From positions 37,556-101,555 of the forward strand of contig ONQL01000001.1 in NCBI GenBank assembly GCA_900319985.1: a stretch of 64,000 nucleotides of DNA, given 5' to 3'. Made by a program: the position numbers and the translations under genes. This DNA comes from an uncultured Methanobrevibacter sp. GTDB lineage: Archaea; Methanobacteriota; Methanobacteria; Methanobacteriales; Methanobacteriaceae. A model generated the notes under the pieces. It did not search any database, was not told the origin of the DNA, and saw nothing but the letters and a program-made list of their open reading frames with translations. Of the stretch, positions 8,499-16,449 are shown piece after piece (the first letter of the stretch is position 1; each line of letters starts with the position of its first letter).

Positions 8499-9785
8499 AT
8501 GAAAGCTGCAGTAATTGGATTGGGTGTAGAAGGAAAAAAGGCAGTAAACTCTCTTTTAAATCATGGATGGGAAGTTTATGCTACTGATTTAAATATTAAT
8601 GTCGATTTAGAAGGTTTAAATTTACCACGCTTGTCAATGAACATGTTGGACAGTGAACAGACTGTTTCTATTGTGGGTGATAATTTAACAGTTGATTTGG
8701 GGTTCACCAACTCATATGCTGTTGAACAGTGTGATGCAATTGCCATTAGTCCCAGCATGTTTGGCGGAGCATTTGCAGAAAAGCTGCTTGAAAATGGATA
8801 TCTACTGAGTGATGTAGTAAACAAACACAAAGAGCTGTTCACTATAGGGATAACCGGCACCAATGGAAAGACCACTACAGTTCACATGTTGAAAAACATT
8901 TTGGAAAATGCCGGAAAAAAAGTATTGGTCGGAGGAAACGGCGGCGGCGGTTTTTCAGGATATTATGATTTGATGCTTGAAGCAGAAAATGGTGATTATG
9001 ATATTCTACTTGTCGAAGTGTGCGATATGACTCTTGACTTTTGCAAATACTGCTTTGATTTTGATTTTATTGGCCTTACAAATATAGGCAATGATCATAT
9101 GGATGTCCATAAAACCATTGCCAATTATAAAAATTCATTAGTTCGCTTTTTTGAGGGTACAACAATATTCACAGCTTTCAATCAGGATTTCAATAGTGAT
9201 TTTAAAGAATCTGCTAGTAAATATATTCCTTATTTTGAATATCAAGATGAATTGAAGGTTTACGGTAAATTCAATTTGCTTAATGCAGGATTGGCGGCCG
9301 CCATTTCAAAGGAGCTGAAAGTGCCTAAGGATGTTATCAAATCCACCCTTTCACAGTTCAAGGCAGTTCAGGGAAGATTGGACGTATATAGAATAAATGA
9401 TGCTCATGTTTATGTTGGAAAAACCGATAATTCGGATGCTTTGGCTTCAATATTGTCTGAAAGGGATTTCTATGCGATATTTATAGGCACTCCTAGACAT
9501 AATGAGGAGCACCGGCTGGATATTCTTGATGAGGCTGTCAAGTATAATCCTGAAGTCATTGTCCTGTTTCCTGGTTTGGATGATACATTGGACATTGCGA
9601 TGTATAGGTTGAATTCACTTGGCTATGGTGGTAATATCATAACTGTCAACTCACTTGATGAAATAATTGAACTTGTTGCAGAATATTCTCATGAGGATGC
9701 AATACTTATAGGTGGTAATGGTCAAGATGTAATTATTGACATTCAAGAAAGAATTAAGTTGATTTCTGAAAAATTATCACAATAA
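8499..9785 (+). CDS. Mur ligase family protein (MurD-like; probably pseudomurein)
   Basis: The product has 428 residues. It has an N-terminal Rossmann-type domain (MKAAVIGLGVEGKKAV), a central ATPase with P-loop IGITGTNGKTTTVHML near residue 115 and TNIGNDHMDVH, and a C-terminal ligase domain. Mur ligases add amino acids to nucleotide-linked precursors; in Methanobacteriales, paralogs build the pseudomurein peptide. A related archaeal paralog (CfbE) acts in coenzyme F430 synthesis, and I cannot exclude that role. I chose ATG 8499 over TTG 8481 because AAGGA at 8487-8491 precedes the ATG and the Rossmann strand starts there. Confidence 0.78.
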   Translation: MKAAVIGLGVEGKKAVNSLLNHGWEVYATDLNINVDLEGLNLPRLSMNMLDSEQTVSIVGDNLTVDLGFTNSYAVEQCDAIAISPSMFGGAFAEKLLENGYLLSDVVNKHKELFTIGITGTNGKTTTVHMLKNILENAGKKVLVGGNGGGGFSGYYDLMLEAENGDYDILLVEVCDMTLDFCKYCFDFDFIGLTNIGNDHMDVHKTIANYKNSLVRFFEGTTIFTAFNQDFNSDFKESASKYIPYFEYQDELKVYGKFNLLNAGLAAAISKELKVPKDVIKSTLSQFKAVQGRLDVYRINDAHVYVGKTDNSDALASILSERDFYAIFIGTPRHNEEHRLDILDEAVKYNPEVIVLFPGLDDTLDIAMYRLNSLGYGGNIITVNSLDEIIELVAEYSHEDAILIGGNGQDVIIDIQERIKLISEKLSQ

Positions 9786-9849
9786 TGGTAATGTATATAT
9801 ATTATGTCAAATATAAAAATTAGTGTTATTTAGTTAATGGTGTATTATA

Positions 9850-11040
9850 ATGAGTAAAAGTTGGAGAAATAAATCAATAACAATAATATTAGTTTTGTTT
9901 TCTGTATGTGTTCTTTTATTCGCATTCACTTTTGTAAATAGTGCTCCTTACACTGGTCAATCTATTGCTGAAACTTATAATTTATCTGTTGGGCAATCTG
10001 TCTTTAATGGAGATTCTATTTTAGGTCAGAATAGGACTATAGAACTTCCTTTCTTATCAAATGTGGGATTCATTGGTCATCAATTATTGGCTTTTGACCT
10101 TCATGGAATTCTCATGTCTCTTTCCACTGGTGTAGTGCCGTTTGATTTTGCAACTGTGTCTAGCGAGGGAATAGATTCATACGGTAGAGCAACAGGAATT
10201 GAAGGACCCGGATATTTGACATTTGAAGGAGATAAATTAGCAGTTAAAGGACCAGACACTTATGTATGGGGATATAGTGCACCATCAAAAGTTTTAACCA
10301 AAACCTCTAATGGGGTTGATGTTGTAGATCAGGGTAAAGTTGTACAATCCGTTCCAGCTGACCAAATTAAGAATTTGAATTTCAATAGTAAGTACTTCAA
10401 TAATGACACTATTGTAAGCTGGTATAATTATGATGCTCAGATAGGAGACAATTTCACTTTGGAAAAAGGTATGACTCATTTTTCCGATGGAAGAAAGGAT
10501 ATTAGTGCAGCTGATGTGCCACGTATTTTCGGTCAGGATGTTGTTGACTATGCATCCGAATACCCAACAGGATCACCGATTTTGCTTTATTCCGGTAAGT
10601 ATAAGGAACAGCAGGGTGCTCAAGGTTCCACAATTTTCGATTCACACCCAGAATATGGTGATGCAATCCGGGAAATCAATACTGACCAATTTGTAGCGGC
10701 ATGGGATGGAACTGTCATTCCACCAAATTCCACAAGCAGTGGTAAGGATTATGTATACTTTGAATCTGCAAACGATGCTTCCGCACCTGGTGGAAGTGCA
10801 GCACACGGTGTATGTCCTCCTGCAAGAGCATTAAGGGATGCTTCTTTATCTGAAGGATTTTCAATGCCTGTAGGTTTGACAATGGATGACAGTGCATTGC
10901 AATTCGGATACAATCCTGCAAGTGGTGTTACTGTAACCAATAATCACACATACCCTGTTAAAATTCATATGTGGACAGAAGGTCAAGGTGTAGGAAAAGG
11001 TATTTACTGTACCTACATAAGATATATTCCTGAAAAATAA
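9850..11040 (+). CDS. Secreted or membrane-anchored protein, VanW-like C-terminal pattern
   Basis: The 396-residue protein starts with a basic segment and one hydrophobic helix (about residues 10-30, ending FVNSAPYTG), so it is exported or anchored. The body is rich in beta strands. Near the C terminus it shows AAHGVCPPARALRDASLSEG, then GLTMDDSALQFGY, then GVTVTNNHTYPVKI. This order resembles the VanW-like domain (a G-x-C motif, then repeated DA/tN...PVkI strands). The similarity is by eye and weak. Location on the cell surface next to a Mur-ligase gene fits a cell-envelope role. The ATG follows GGTG. Confidence 0.5.
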   Translation: MSKSWRNKSITIILVLFSVCVLLFAFTFVNSAPYTGQSIAETYNLSVGQSVFNGDSILGQNRTIELPFLSNVGFIGHQLLAFDLHGILMSLSTGVVPFDFATVSSEGIDSYGRATGIEGPGYLTFEGDKLAVKGPDTYVWGYSAPSKVLTKTSNGVDVVDQGKVVQSVPADQIKNLNFNSKYFNNDTIVSWYNYDAQIGDNFTLEKGMTHFSDGRKDISAADVPRIFGQDVVDYASEYPTGSPILLYSGKYKEQQGAQGSTIFDSHPEYGDAIREINTDQFVAAWDGTVIPPNSTSSGKDYVYFESANDASAPGGSAAHGVCPPARALRDASLSEGFSMPVGLTMDDSALQFGYNPASGVTVTNNHTYPVKIHMWTEGQGVGKGIYCTYIRYIPEK

Positions 11041-11068
11041 AAATATATCTTATCTTTTTTTTCTTTTT

Positions 11069-11722
11069 ATGTCAATTTCAACTGTTATTACAGCCGCTGG
11101 AAAAAATTCTCGAATGAGAAAGGATCAACTTTCCAGAAATCTAGTTTTAAAAAATAAACTTATTTTGCCGTTCAACGATAAAACTGTTTTGGAGACCACA
11201 ATTGACAATGCATTATCTGCAAATACTGATGAATGTATTGTGGTACTTGGTCATTATGCTAGTGAAATAAAAGAAGCTATAAGCAATAATTATGATGGTG
11301 ATGTTAAATTTATAGAAAATAATCCTGTTGATGTAGGTTTATCAACATCTCTTTTTAATGGTTTGTCAAATTCCAGCTGCGATTATGCATTGTGCATAAC
11401 CGGAGACCAACCTACGGTATCAACTGAAACATTTAATAGGATGATTGAAATCAGCCAGAATTCTGAAAATCCTGAAAAAACAATATCAATTTTAAGAAGA
11501 AGAAAAACAGGATTGTTGGATACTGCTGAGGGATTGGGGATGCCTTTTGTAGCTCATAGAAAAAATTTGATGGGCTATCTGGAAAATGAGGACGATAACC
11601 TAAATCCGATTCTTAGAAAAATATTTGCTGATGGTTATACGTTTTACGGAATAAAAGAAAAAAATAAAAAGGAATTGTTGAATATCAATCACTATGAAGA
11701 TTATTTGAATCTTTTAGATTGA
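11069..11722 (+). CDS. MobA/MocA-like nucleotidyltransferase
   Basis: This 217-residue protein has an N-terminal nucleotide-binding signature TVITAAGKNSRMR followed by a lysine (NKLILPF) and KTVLETTIDNA. The metal-binding acidic site is in CITGDQPTVS near residue 105. This is the fold of MobA-like NTP transferases (CTP or GTP to a cofactor or sugar phosphate). The exact substrate is unknown; a molybdopterin or related cofactor is one possibility. No ribosome site is visible before the ATG; a T-rich stretch (11054-11067) from the preceding gene's terminator abuts it. It overlaps the convergent gene at 11714 by nine bases. Confidence 0.7.
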   Translation: MSISTVITAAGKNSRMRKDQLSRNLVLKNKLILPFNDKTVLETTIDNALSANTDECIVVLGHYASEIKEAISNNYDGDVKFIENNPVDVGLSTSLFNGLSNSSCDYALCITGDQPTVSTETFNRMIEISQNSENPEKTISILRRRKTGLLDTAEGLGMPFVAHRKNLMGYLENEDDNLNPILRKIFADGYTFYGIKEKNKKELLNINHYEDYLNLLD

Positions 11723-12388
11723 TTCTAGTCCGGAAATAACTTCCTCAATTTTTGCTGCACTGATTCCGACAGCCATTTCATTATCTTTGATATCAGCTGC
11801 TTTTCTAGAACCGTCACAGCCTAGTGTAAAGTTAATTCCATCTGTAATGTAAGGGTTTGCAAATGCATCTCCGCATAATGATTGGATGCCTGCAAATGAA
11901 GGTTCGATTTTTTCACCGGTTTTGTAAACGATACTTTGTGCAAGCTTCATTCCACCAACAGGTTCGGTTATGATTTCAATAACGTCTGCTTCGAAATCAG
12001 CCTCATCCAATGGCGCATAGATAATTCCCCAATGTTCATCTTCAATTACTGAAAGTTTGCTTGTTAGATTTTTAGCTGTTTCCAAATCCTGGAATCTGCC
12101 CAATGAGAAATATTTTTCACCATTTGCCAATTTAGGGGGCATGTCTCTAAGTCCGATAGCTCCTGCTCCACCTAAACACATTTGCTGTTCAAGTGTTGAG
12201 TAAAATTTATCTCCCAAGGATGCTTTTCTAACCATTTCGCAATGTCTGATTTTTTCATCAATTAAGTCATAACCTTCAGGAAGGTCATCTTCAGTTTTGA
12301 TTAGTTTCATTGCAACAGGTTTTGAATCCAGCTTAATTTTGCTTTCAATAACCTCACAGTATTTTTGATTTTTCTCTAAATTTGCCAT
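11714..12388 (-). CDS. DUF169 family protein
   Basis: The 224-residue cytosolic protein matches what I know of the DUF169 family, common in methanogens: an early SKPVAMKLIKTEDDLPEGY, conserved cysteines in RHCEMVRKASLGDKFY and EQQMCLGGAGAIGL, and late SLCGDAFANPYITDGINFTLGCDGSRKAA. Function is unknown; conserved Cys residues suggest metal or Fe-S binding. I chose ATG 12388 over GTG 12397 because AGGTG overlapping the GTG is a suitable ribosome site for the ATG. Confidence 0.75.
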   Translation of the reverse strand: MANLEKNQKYCEVIESKIKLDSKPVAMKLIKTEDDLPEGYDLIDEKIRHCEMVRKASLGDKFYSTLEQQMCLGGAGAIGLRDMPPKLANGEKYFSLGRFQDLETAKNLTSKLSVIEDEHWGIIYAPLDEADFEADVIEIITEPVGGMKLAQSIVYKTGEKIEPSFAGIQSLCGDAFANPYITDGINFTLGCDGSRKAADIKDNEMAVGISAAKIEEVISGLESI

Positions 12389-12414
12389 AAATAACACCTA
12401 GATTTATTTTTGTA

Positions 12415-13641
12415 TTAAGGAATTTTAAAGTCTTTTGTTTTGTTTTTGTTGTTTTTGCAGAATGTTCTGAAATCACATGCTGTACATGTTCTCTCATCTG
12501 CTTCGGCTTTCCATGCATCCTGAATTTTATTTCCCTTCATTTCCTTTATTAGGGATTCTTCTATGTCATAAACAACTTTGTCAAATTTTTCAAGGGAGTT
12601 GTCAATTTCTGTTTTGTCGATATTGATGATGCGTATTGAACGATTTAATTTGAACTCATTGCTCAGCTCGGGAGCCTTGTCGTCTTCTTGCCAATTGGTT
12701 ATCAAATCGAAATCCCTTTCGTATTTTTCAAGTGTTTCATCATCAATCAATCCATTTTCCATCTCTTCTTTGATTAACATCAGGTCTTCTTTTGACGGAA
12801 CGAGCTCATTCAAATAGAATATTATTCCTGCATAAATTGATTTCGAATCTTCCTGTTGTGACCTGAGCCAGGAATATGTCAATATCTGTTGTTTATGGCT
12901 TTCCCATTTGTTTTCGGATTTGGGATCGTCAACTTCTATTGCAGGCCTTTTCATACCCTTATAATCAATAATAATTTCATATTCGTCCCTGTCTTTTGAT
13001 TCATTTATCCTTTTTTGAAAATCATTATTTTTCTTCAGTATTTCAATAATCTTGTTGTTATAATTGTCCAGGTTAGTTTGTTCCAGGGTATTATTGATTT
13101 TCATTGAAGTCAATACATCAACAACCCCATTTATTCCATAGTAATTTGACCGGCTTCTATTTTTGTCATATTGGGGCATATTTCGAATTCCTTTGATTAG
13201 AAGCTCTGATGAGTCAATTAATGGAAAGAGATGTTTTCCCCAAATGTTGATGGCCTTTTCTGCTCTGGCGCTTGCTAACTTTTTATGGTCGTGTTCATTC
13301 AGGTTTGTATCCTCATTATTGACTGAACTGAAGAATAAATCTTCATCATGGGGGTAAAGCCCTCTTGCCTGAAGTCTTAAATCGATTTGCTCTTCTATAG
13401 GTCTTATGTCCTCAAGCCAGTCCCATGGAAACTCTGTTTTTTTCTGTTTCCATTGGATAAATGCTTCTTCCATTACACCATGGATAAACTCTCCAAACCA
13501 TCTTTGAACAGGCTTTGAAGGGGGCAGGGTACCCTTATTCTGATATCTGTATTGCAGATTGCAGGTTAGAAATGACAGTAAATCTCCGGTCAGACTGTAT
13601 TCGGGAATCATGTATGCTTTTGATCTTGATGGTAATTTCAT
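12415..13641 (-). CDS. PD-(D/E)XK nuclease with Cas4/AddB-like iron-sulfur cysteines
   Basis: This 408-residue protein shows SLTGDLLSFLTCNLQYRYQ at the N terminus and FGEFIHGVMEEAF (the RecB-family GxxxH helix). A nuclease core contains YEIIIDYKG and AIEVDDPKS with the helix HKQQILTYSWL. The C-terminal cluster CTACDFRTFC, together with the early Cys, fits the four-cysteine Fe-S site of Cas4/AddB nucleases. It follows the UvrD-like helicase gene directly; GAGGAG near 13647-13652 favours ATG 13641 over TTG 13656. The pair is likely a helicase-nuclease machine for processing DNA ends, comparable to AddAB in logic but with the subunits split differently. Confidence 0.78.
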   Translation of the reverse strand: MKLPSRSKAYMIPEYSLTGDLLSFLTCNLQYRYQNKGTLPPSKPVQRWFGEFIHGVMEEAFIQWKQKKTEFPWDWLEDIRPIEEQIDLRLQARGLYPHDEDLFFSSVNNEDTNLNEHDHKKLASARAEKAINIWGKHLFPLIDSSELLIKGIRNMPQYDKNRSRSNYYGINGVVDVLTSMKINNTLEQTNLDNYNNKIIEILKKNNDFQKRINESKDRDEYEIIIDYKGMKRPAIEVDDPKSENKWESHKQQILTYSWLRSQQEDSKSIYAGIIFYLNELVPSKEDLMLIKEEMENGLIDDETLEKYERDFDLITNWQEDDKAPELSNEFKLNRSIRIINIDKTEIDNSLEKFDKVVYDIEESLIKEMKGNKIQDAWKAEADERTCTACDFRTFCKNNKNKTKDFKIP

Positions 13642-13652
13642 GTTCGGTCTCC

Positions 13653-16124
13653 TCAAATTAGATAAATTTCCTTAAATCCAACGTATTTTTCATCTCTGCT
13701 CCATCCAAGAGCAATATTCGGTATGTCAAAGTGGTCATTTTTCTTGTTATATCCTTCAATTGCAGAATTGAGGCCGATTAATAATAGGACGCTTTCGGCT
13801 CTTGAAAATGCAACGAAATAAAGTCTTGTCAAATCATCAAATGACCTGTCTTTTTCACTTCTTTCACTTTCTCCAAGCACGCTATATTGTCTGATGCTGT
13901 CTTCGATTGTCTTTTTATCAGGTAACATTTTTGGAAATCTCAAACGTTGGGTTTTGATGTCATTTGTTTTGAATCTGGAACCTACATCAACAATCACAAG
14001 TGGAAATTCCAACCCTTTTGACTGATGAATTGACAATACGTTGATTCTATCGTCGGGTAAAGTTTCCAGAAGCGATTCGTCAATGCTGACTCCGCCTGTA
14101 GAAATTGGTATGAATATGTTCCATATGGCCTCAAGAACAGATTCTCTCTCCTGATTTGGATTTCTGAATGAAATTGTTGAATGATAATCATTGAAAAATC
14201 CTGTTTGGGTAATGGATTTGGTTATTGCTTCCAGGTATACAATTCCCTCAACATCCTCCTGCAATTCCTCTATCCATGTTGTTAGCTTGTATGCAAGTTC
14301 CATCAAACTTGCAGTTTTTGGCCATTTCTGTTCGATGTCATTGATTCTTTCAGGGTAGGGTCTTCTAAGCTGCCAGCGGGTCACAAAATCATTTAAAGAA
14401 ATGGGTTCTCGAGGTTTAGGATTTAATTTGATGAATTCTTTTGCTTTCATTCTCCATCTTATCATATTTCTTTTTGCCAGATTTGGGATTGTTTTGTCTG
14501 AATTTTGAATTCCACCTTCGGGGTCAATACATTCAAGAATCAAACCGCAAAATATCGCAACAACGTCAATATCCTGCAAATCAATTCCTCTGGGATTAAA
14601 CATTTCAATTGGATTTCTGAGCCTTTTAAGATTTTTTCTCAGGTGGTGGAGAAATGAACGCTTTCCGTATTGTATTTCTTTTGGTGAATAAGATAGGATG
14701 GCAATGTCTGAAGCAGATCCGTAATCACTGTCCAATTTGAGTTTTATTTTCTCTTCCTTTTTACAGGCTTTTACGGAGTCCTGTTTGATTTTCTGCAGAT
14801 TTGCAATGTTGATTGCACCGTTTACCTTTTTGTAGTATTTCTCATTTAAAACCTGCAGAACTTTTATTTCAGCTTCTCCTTTGTTCACTAGCTTGTCAAT
14901 TAATCGTGATAAGTCACTTGCCAGCATCTCTGGATTGTTTCGAAACATTCCTAAAATAGGCATCTTATCTCTATCAAAGTCAGGGGCAATGATTTTTGGC
15001 TTGTTTTCTACTCTGGCCTGCTGATATTCGTTGTCAAGTTCAGCAAATTGGTTGCAATGGTCTATGATGTTTTCAGTTGACCTGTAATTGGTAGTTAGAT
15101 TAATTTCCTCCACATCAATTCCCAGTCGATTTTTCACCCGTTTTTCATAATTAGTGAAGAGGTCAACGGTAGCTCCTCTGAATCTGTACAGTGACTGGTC
15201 GTCGTCACCGACCACGGTAATGTTTCCTTCGTTTTCCAATGCAGATTTGGCTATTGTGAAGTAGATGTCTTCCTGGATTAGATTGGTGTCCTGATATTCG
15301 TCAATCAAAACAATTCTGATTTCATCTAAAAACATGTCCAGCTCATTGCTTTTTAGTTTTTTAAGAAATTTGGACTCAAGCATTGCAAAATCAATGGTGT
15401 TCCTGTCTTTTAATGTTTTCTGATATTCTTTTATACAGTCAAGGGCTAATCTCTGACCGCTTTTTTCCTGTGTTTTAGCATATAATTCATTGAAGTCAAT
15501 TTGGTCGTAAAAAAGCCTATTTTTTATTTCCATAAGAATTTCGCTCATTTTTGATGGTTCCTCCAATTTAGGCTTTCCGCTCAAATCCTTTAAGTATTCG
15601 ACCAGATTCTTGTTGAGATATTTCTCATCTTCAATTAGAATTTTAATCATTGCGGAATTGGCGACAAATTCTTCAATAACTATTGACTGATTTTCTCCAG
15701 GTTTTTTATGGTCTCTAAGTAATTCTTCAGCTATACTATCTGTGGTTCCAAGTGTTATCTGGTTGAAATCAATCCTTTCTATTTTTGCAAGCTTTGCACC
15801 GGTTTCAAAACTCCCGTCACAGTATTTATCTTCAAGATGGGTTTTTATTTCATCACCCCATCCAAGGATTCTTGAATACAATTCATCAGCAGCTTTTTTT
15901 GTAAATGTTGTTGCTAAAATTTCAGAGGGGTCTATTCCATCTACAAAAATGTATTTTAATATTTTCAATACCATTACGGTTGTTTTTCCAGATCCGGGTC
16001 CTGCAACAATAAACAGGGACTTGTCAGGTTCAGATAAAATAGCCTTTTGTTGTTGTTTATTTGAAGAGATGTCTCTTTTAAGGATATTTACAATTATGTC
16101 TTCAAATTCTTCATATGAAATCAT
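13653..16124 (-). CDS. UvrD/Rep-type superfamily 1A DNA helicase
   Basis: This 823-residue SF1A helicase has the motifs in order: Q-motif KQQQKAIL, Walker A VAGPGSGKTTVMV, motif Ia ATTFTKKAADEL, motif II VLIDEYQDTN, motif III VVGDDDQSLYRFRGA, motif IV LTTNYRSTENI, motif V SIHQSKGLEFPLVIV and motif VI RLYFVAFSRAES. It is a complete ATP-driven 3'-5' helicase of the UvrD/PcrA/AddA type, without a fused nuclease domain. The nuclease is encoded by the following gene (start 12 bases after the helicase stop). The ATG follows AAAGAGGG. A variant of the repeated repair element lies about 60-80 bases upstream on the same strand (16202-16186). Confidence 0.93.
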   Translation of the reverse strand: MISYEEFEDIIVNILKRDISSNKQQQKAILSEPDKSLFIVAGPGSGKTTVMVLKILKYIFVDGIDPSEILATTFTKKAADELYSRILGWGDEIKTHLEDKYCDGSFETGAKLAKIERIDFNQITLGTTDSIAEELLRDHKKPGENQSIVIEEFVANSAMIKILIEDEKYLNKNLVEYLKDLSGKPKLEEPSKMSEILMEIKNRLFYDQIDFNELYAKTQEKSGQRLALDCIKEYQKTLKDRNTIDFAMLESKFLKKLKSNELDMFLDEIRIVLIDEYQDTNLIQEDIYFTIAKSALENEGNITVVGDDDQSLYRFRGATVDLFTNYEKRVKNRLGIDVEEINLTTNYRSTENIIDHCNQFAELDNEYQQARVENKPKIIAPDFDRDKMPILGMFRNNPEMLASDLSRLIDKLVNKGEAEIKVLQVLNEKYYKKVNGAINIANLQKIKQDSVKACKKEEKIKLKLDSDYGSASDIAILSYSPKEIQYGKRSFLHHLRKNLKRLRNPIEMFNPRGIDLQDIDVVAIFCGLILECIDPEGGIQNSDKTIPNLAKRNMIRWRMKAKEFIKLNPKPREPISLNDFVTRWQLRRPYPERINDIEQKWPKTASLMELAYKLTTWIEELQEDVEGIVYLEAITKSITQTGFFNDYHSTISFRNPNQERESVLEAIWNIFIPISTGGVSIDESLLETLPDDRINVLSIHQSKGLEFPLVIVDVGSRFKTNDIKTQRLRFPKMLPDKKTIEDSIRQYSVLGESERSEKDRSFDDLTRLYFVAFSRAESVLLLIGLNSAIEGYNKKNDHFDIPNIALGWSRDEKYVGFKEIYLI

Positions 16125-16185
16125 TTTTTCCCTCTTTGCATATATTTATTAATTTATGTTATTATGTTATTAATAAATAATAAGT

Positions 16186-16202
16186 GAGAGTCCATTTGAA
16201 AA
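16186..16202 (-). promoter_or_regulatory. Repair-promoter element, variant copy 4 (helicase-nuclease operon)
   Basis: On the minus strand this reads TTTTCAAATGGACTCTC, the same as copies 2 and 3 but with GA inserted between the two halves (TTTTCAAATG and CTCTC). It is followed on that strand by an AT-rich TATA-like region (ATTTATTAA around 16170-16178), then the ribosome site and ATG 16124 of the UvrD-like gene. The two-base insertion weakens the match, but the orientation and location equal those of the other copies. Confidence 0.45.
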
Positions 16203-16317
16203 GTATTCATCAGATTCAGATTTTGCTAAGGATTAATTGGATTTTTCAATACTTTTTTAAATAAGTTATATTAAATATAATCTTATGGGAGTTTGAAATA
16301 CTTTCCATGATATGCAT

Positions 16318-16351
16318 AAAAAGTTGGAAGATTATTCTTCTAACTTTTTTT
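16318..16351 (+). terminator. Orphan terminator-like hairpin, possible small RNA 3' end
   Basis: The arms 16318-16330 (AAAAAGTTGGAAG) and 16337-16349 (CTTCTAACTTTTT) pair over 13 positions with one G-U, around a six-base loop, and end in a T run. That is a transcription-termination shape for the plus strand. No plus-strand gene lies upstream in this divergent intergenic region (the nearest ends at 11722). A TATA-like stretch at about 16266-16280 could start a short transcript of about 50-60 bases ending here. The rest of 16125-16449 is AT-rich and holds the two repair-promoter elements. Confidence 0.45.
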
Positions 16352-16370
16352 CTGTTTTTAATAGTAGTTG

Positions 16371-16386
16371 TTTTCAAATGCTCTCT
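16371..16386 (+). promoter_or_regulatory. Repair-promoter element, copy 3 (upstream of DEAD/DUF1998 helicase)
   Basis: The sequence TTTTCAAATGCTCTCT is identical over 16 bases to copy 2. A clear TATA box, TTTATATAA (16394-16402), starts 7 bases after it, and the helicase ATG is at 16450. The spacing to TATA resembles copy 2 and is where an archaeal activator or repressor would act. Confidence 0.55.
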
Positions 16387-16449
16387 GATTTGATTTATAT
16401 AACACTATAATCAAATATTAAATATTAATAATTTATATTTGTGGGAAAT

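Noticed and set aside
16307..16393. A 28-residue hydrophobic ORF between the divergent helicase genes
   Set aside because: No ribosome site at suitable distance, and the segment overlaps the terminator-like hairpin and the promoter element.
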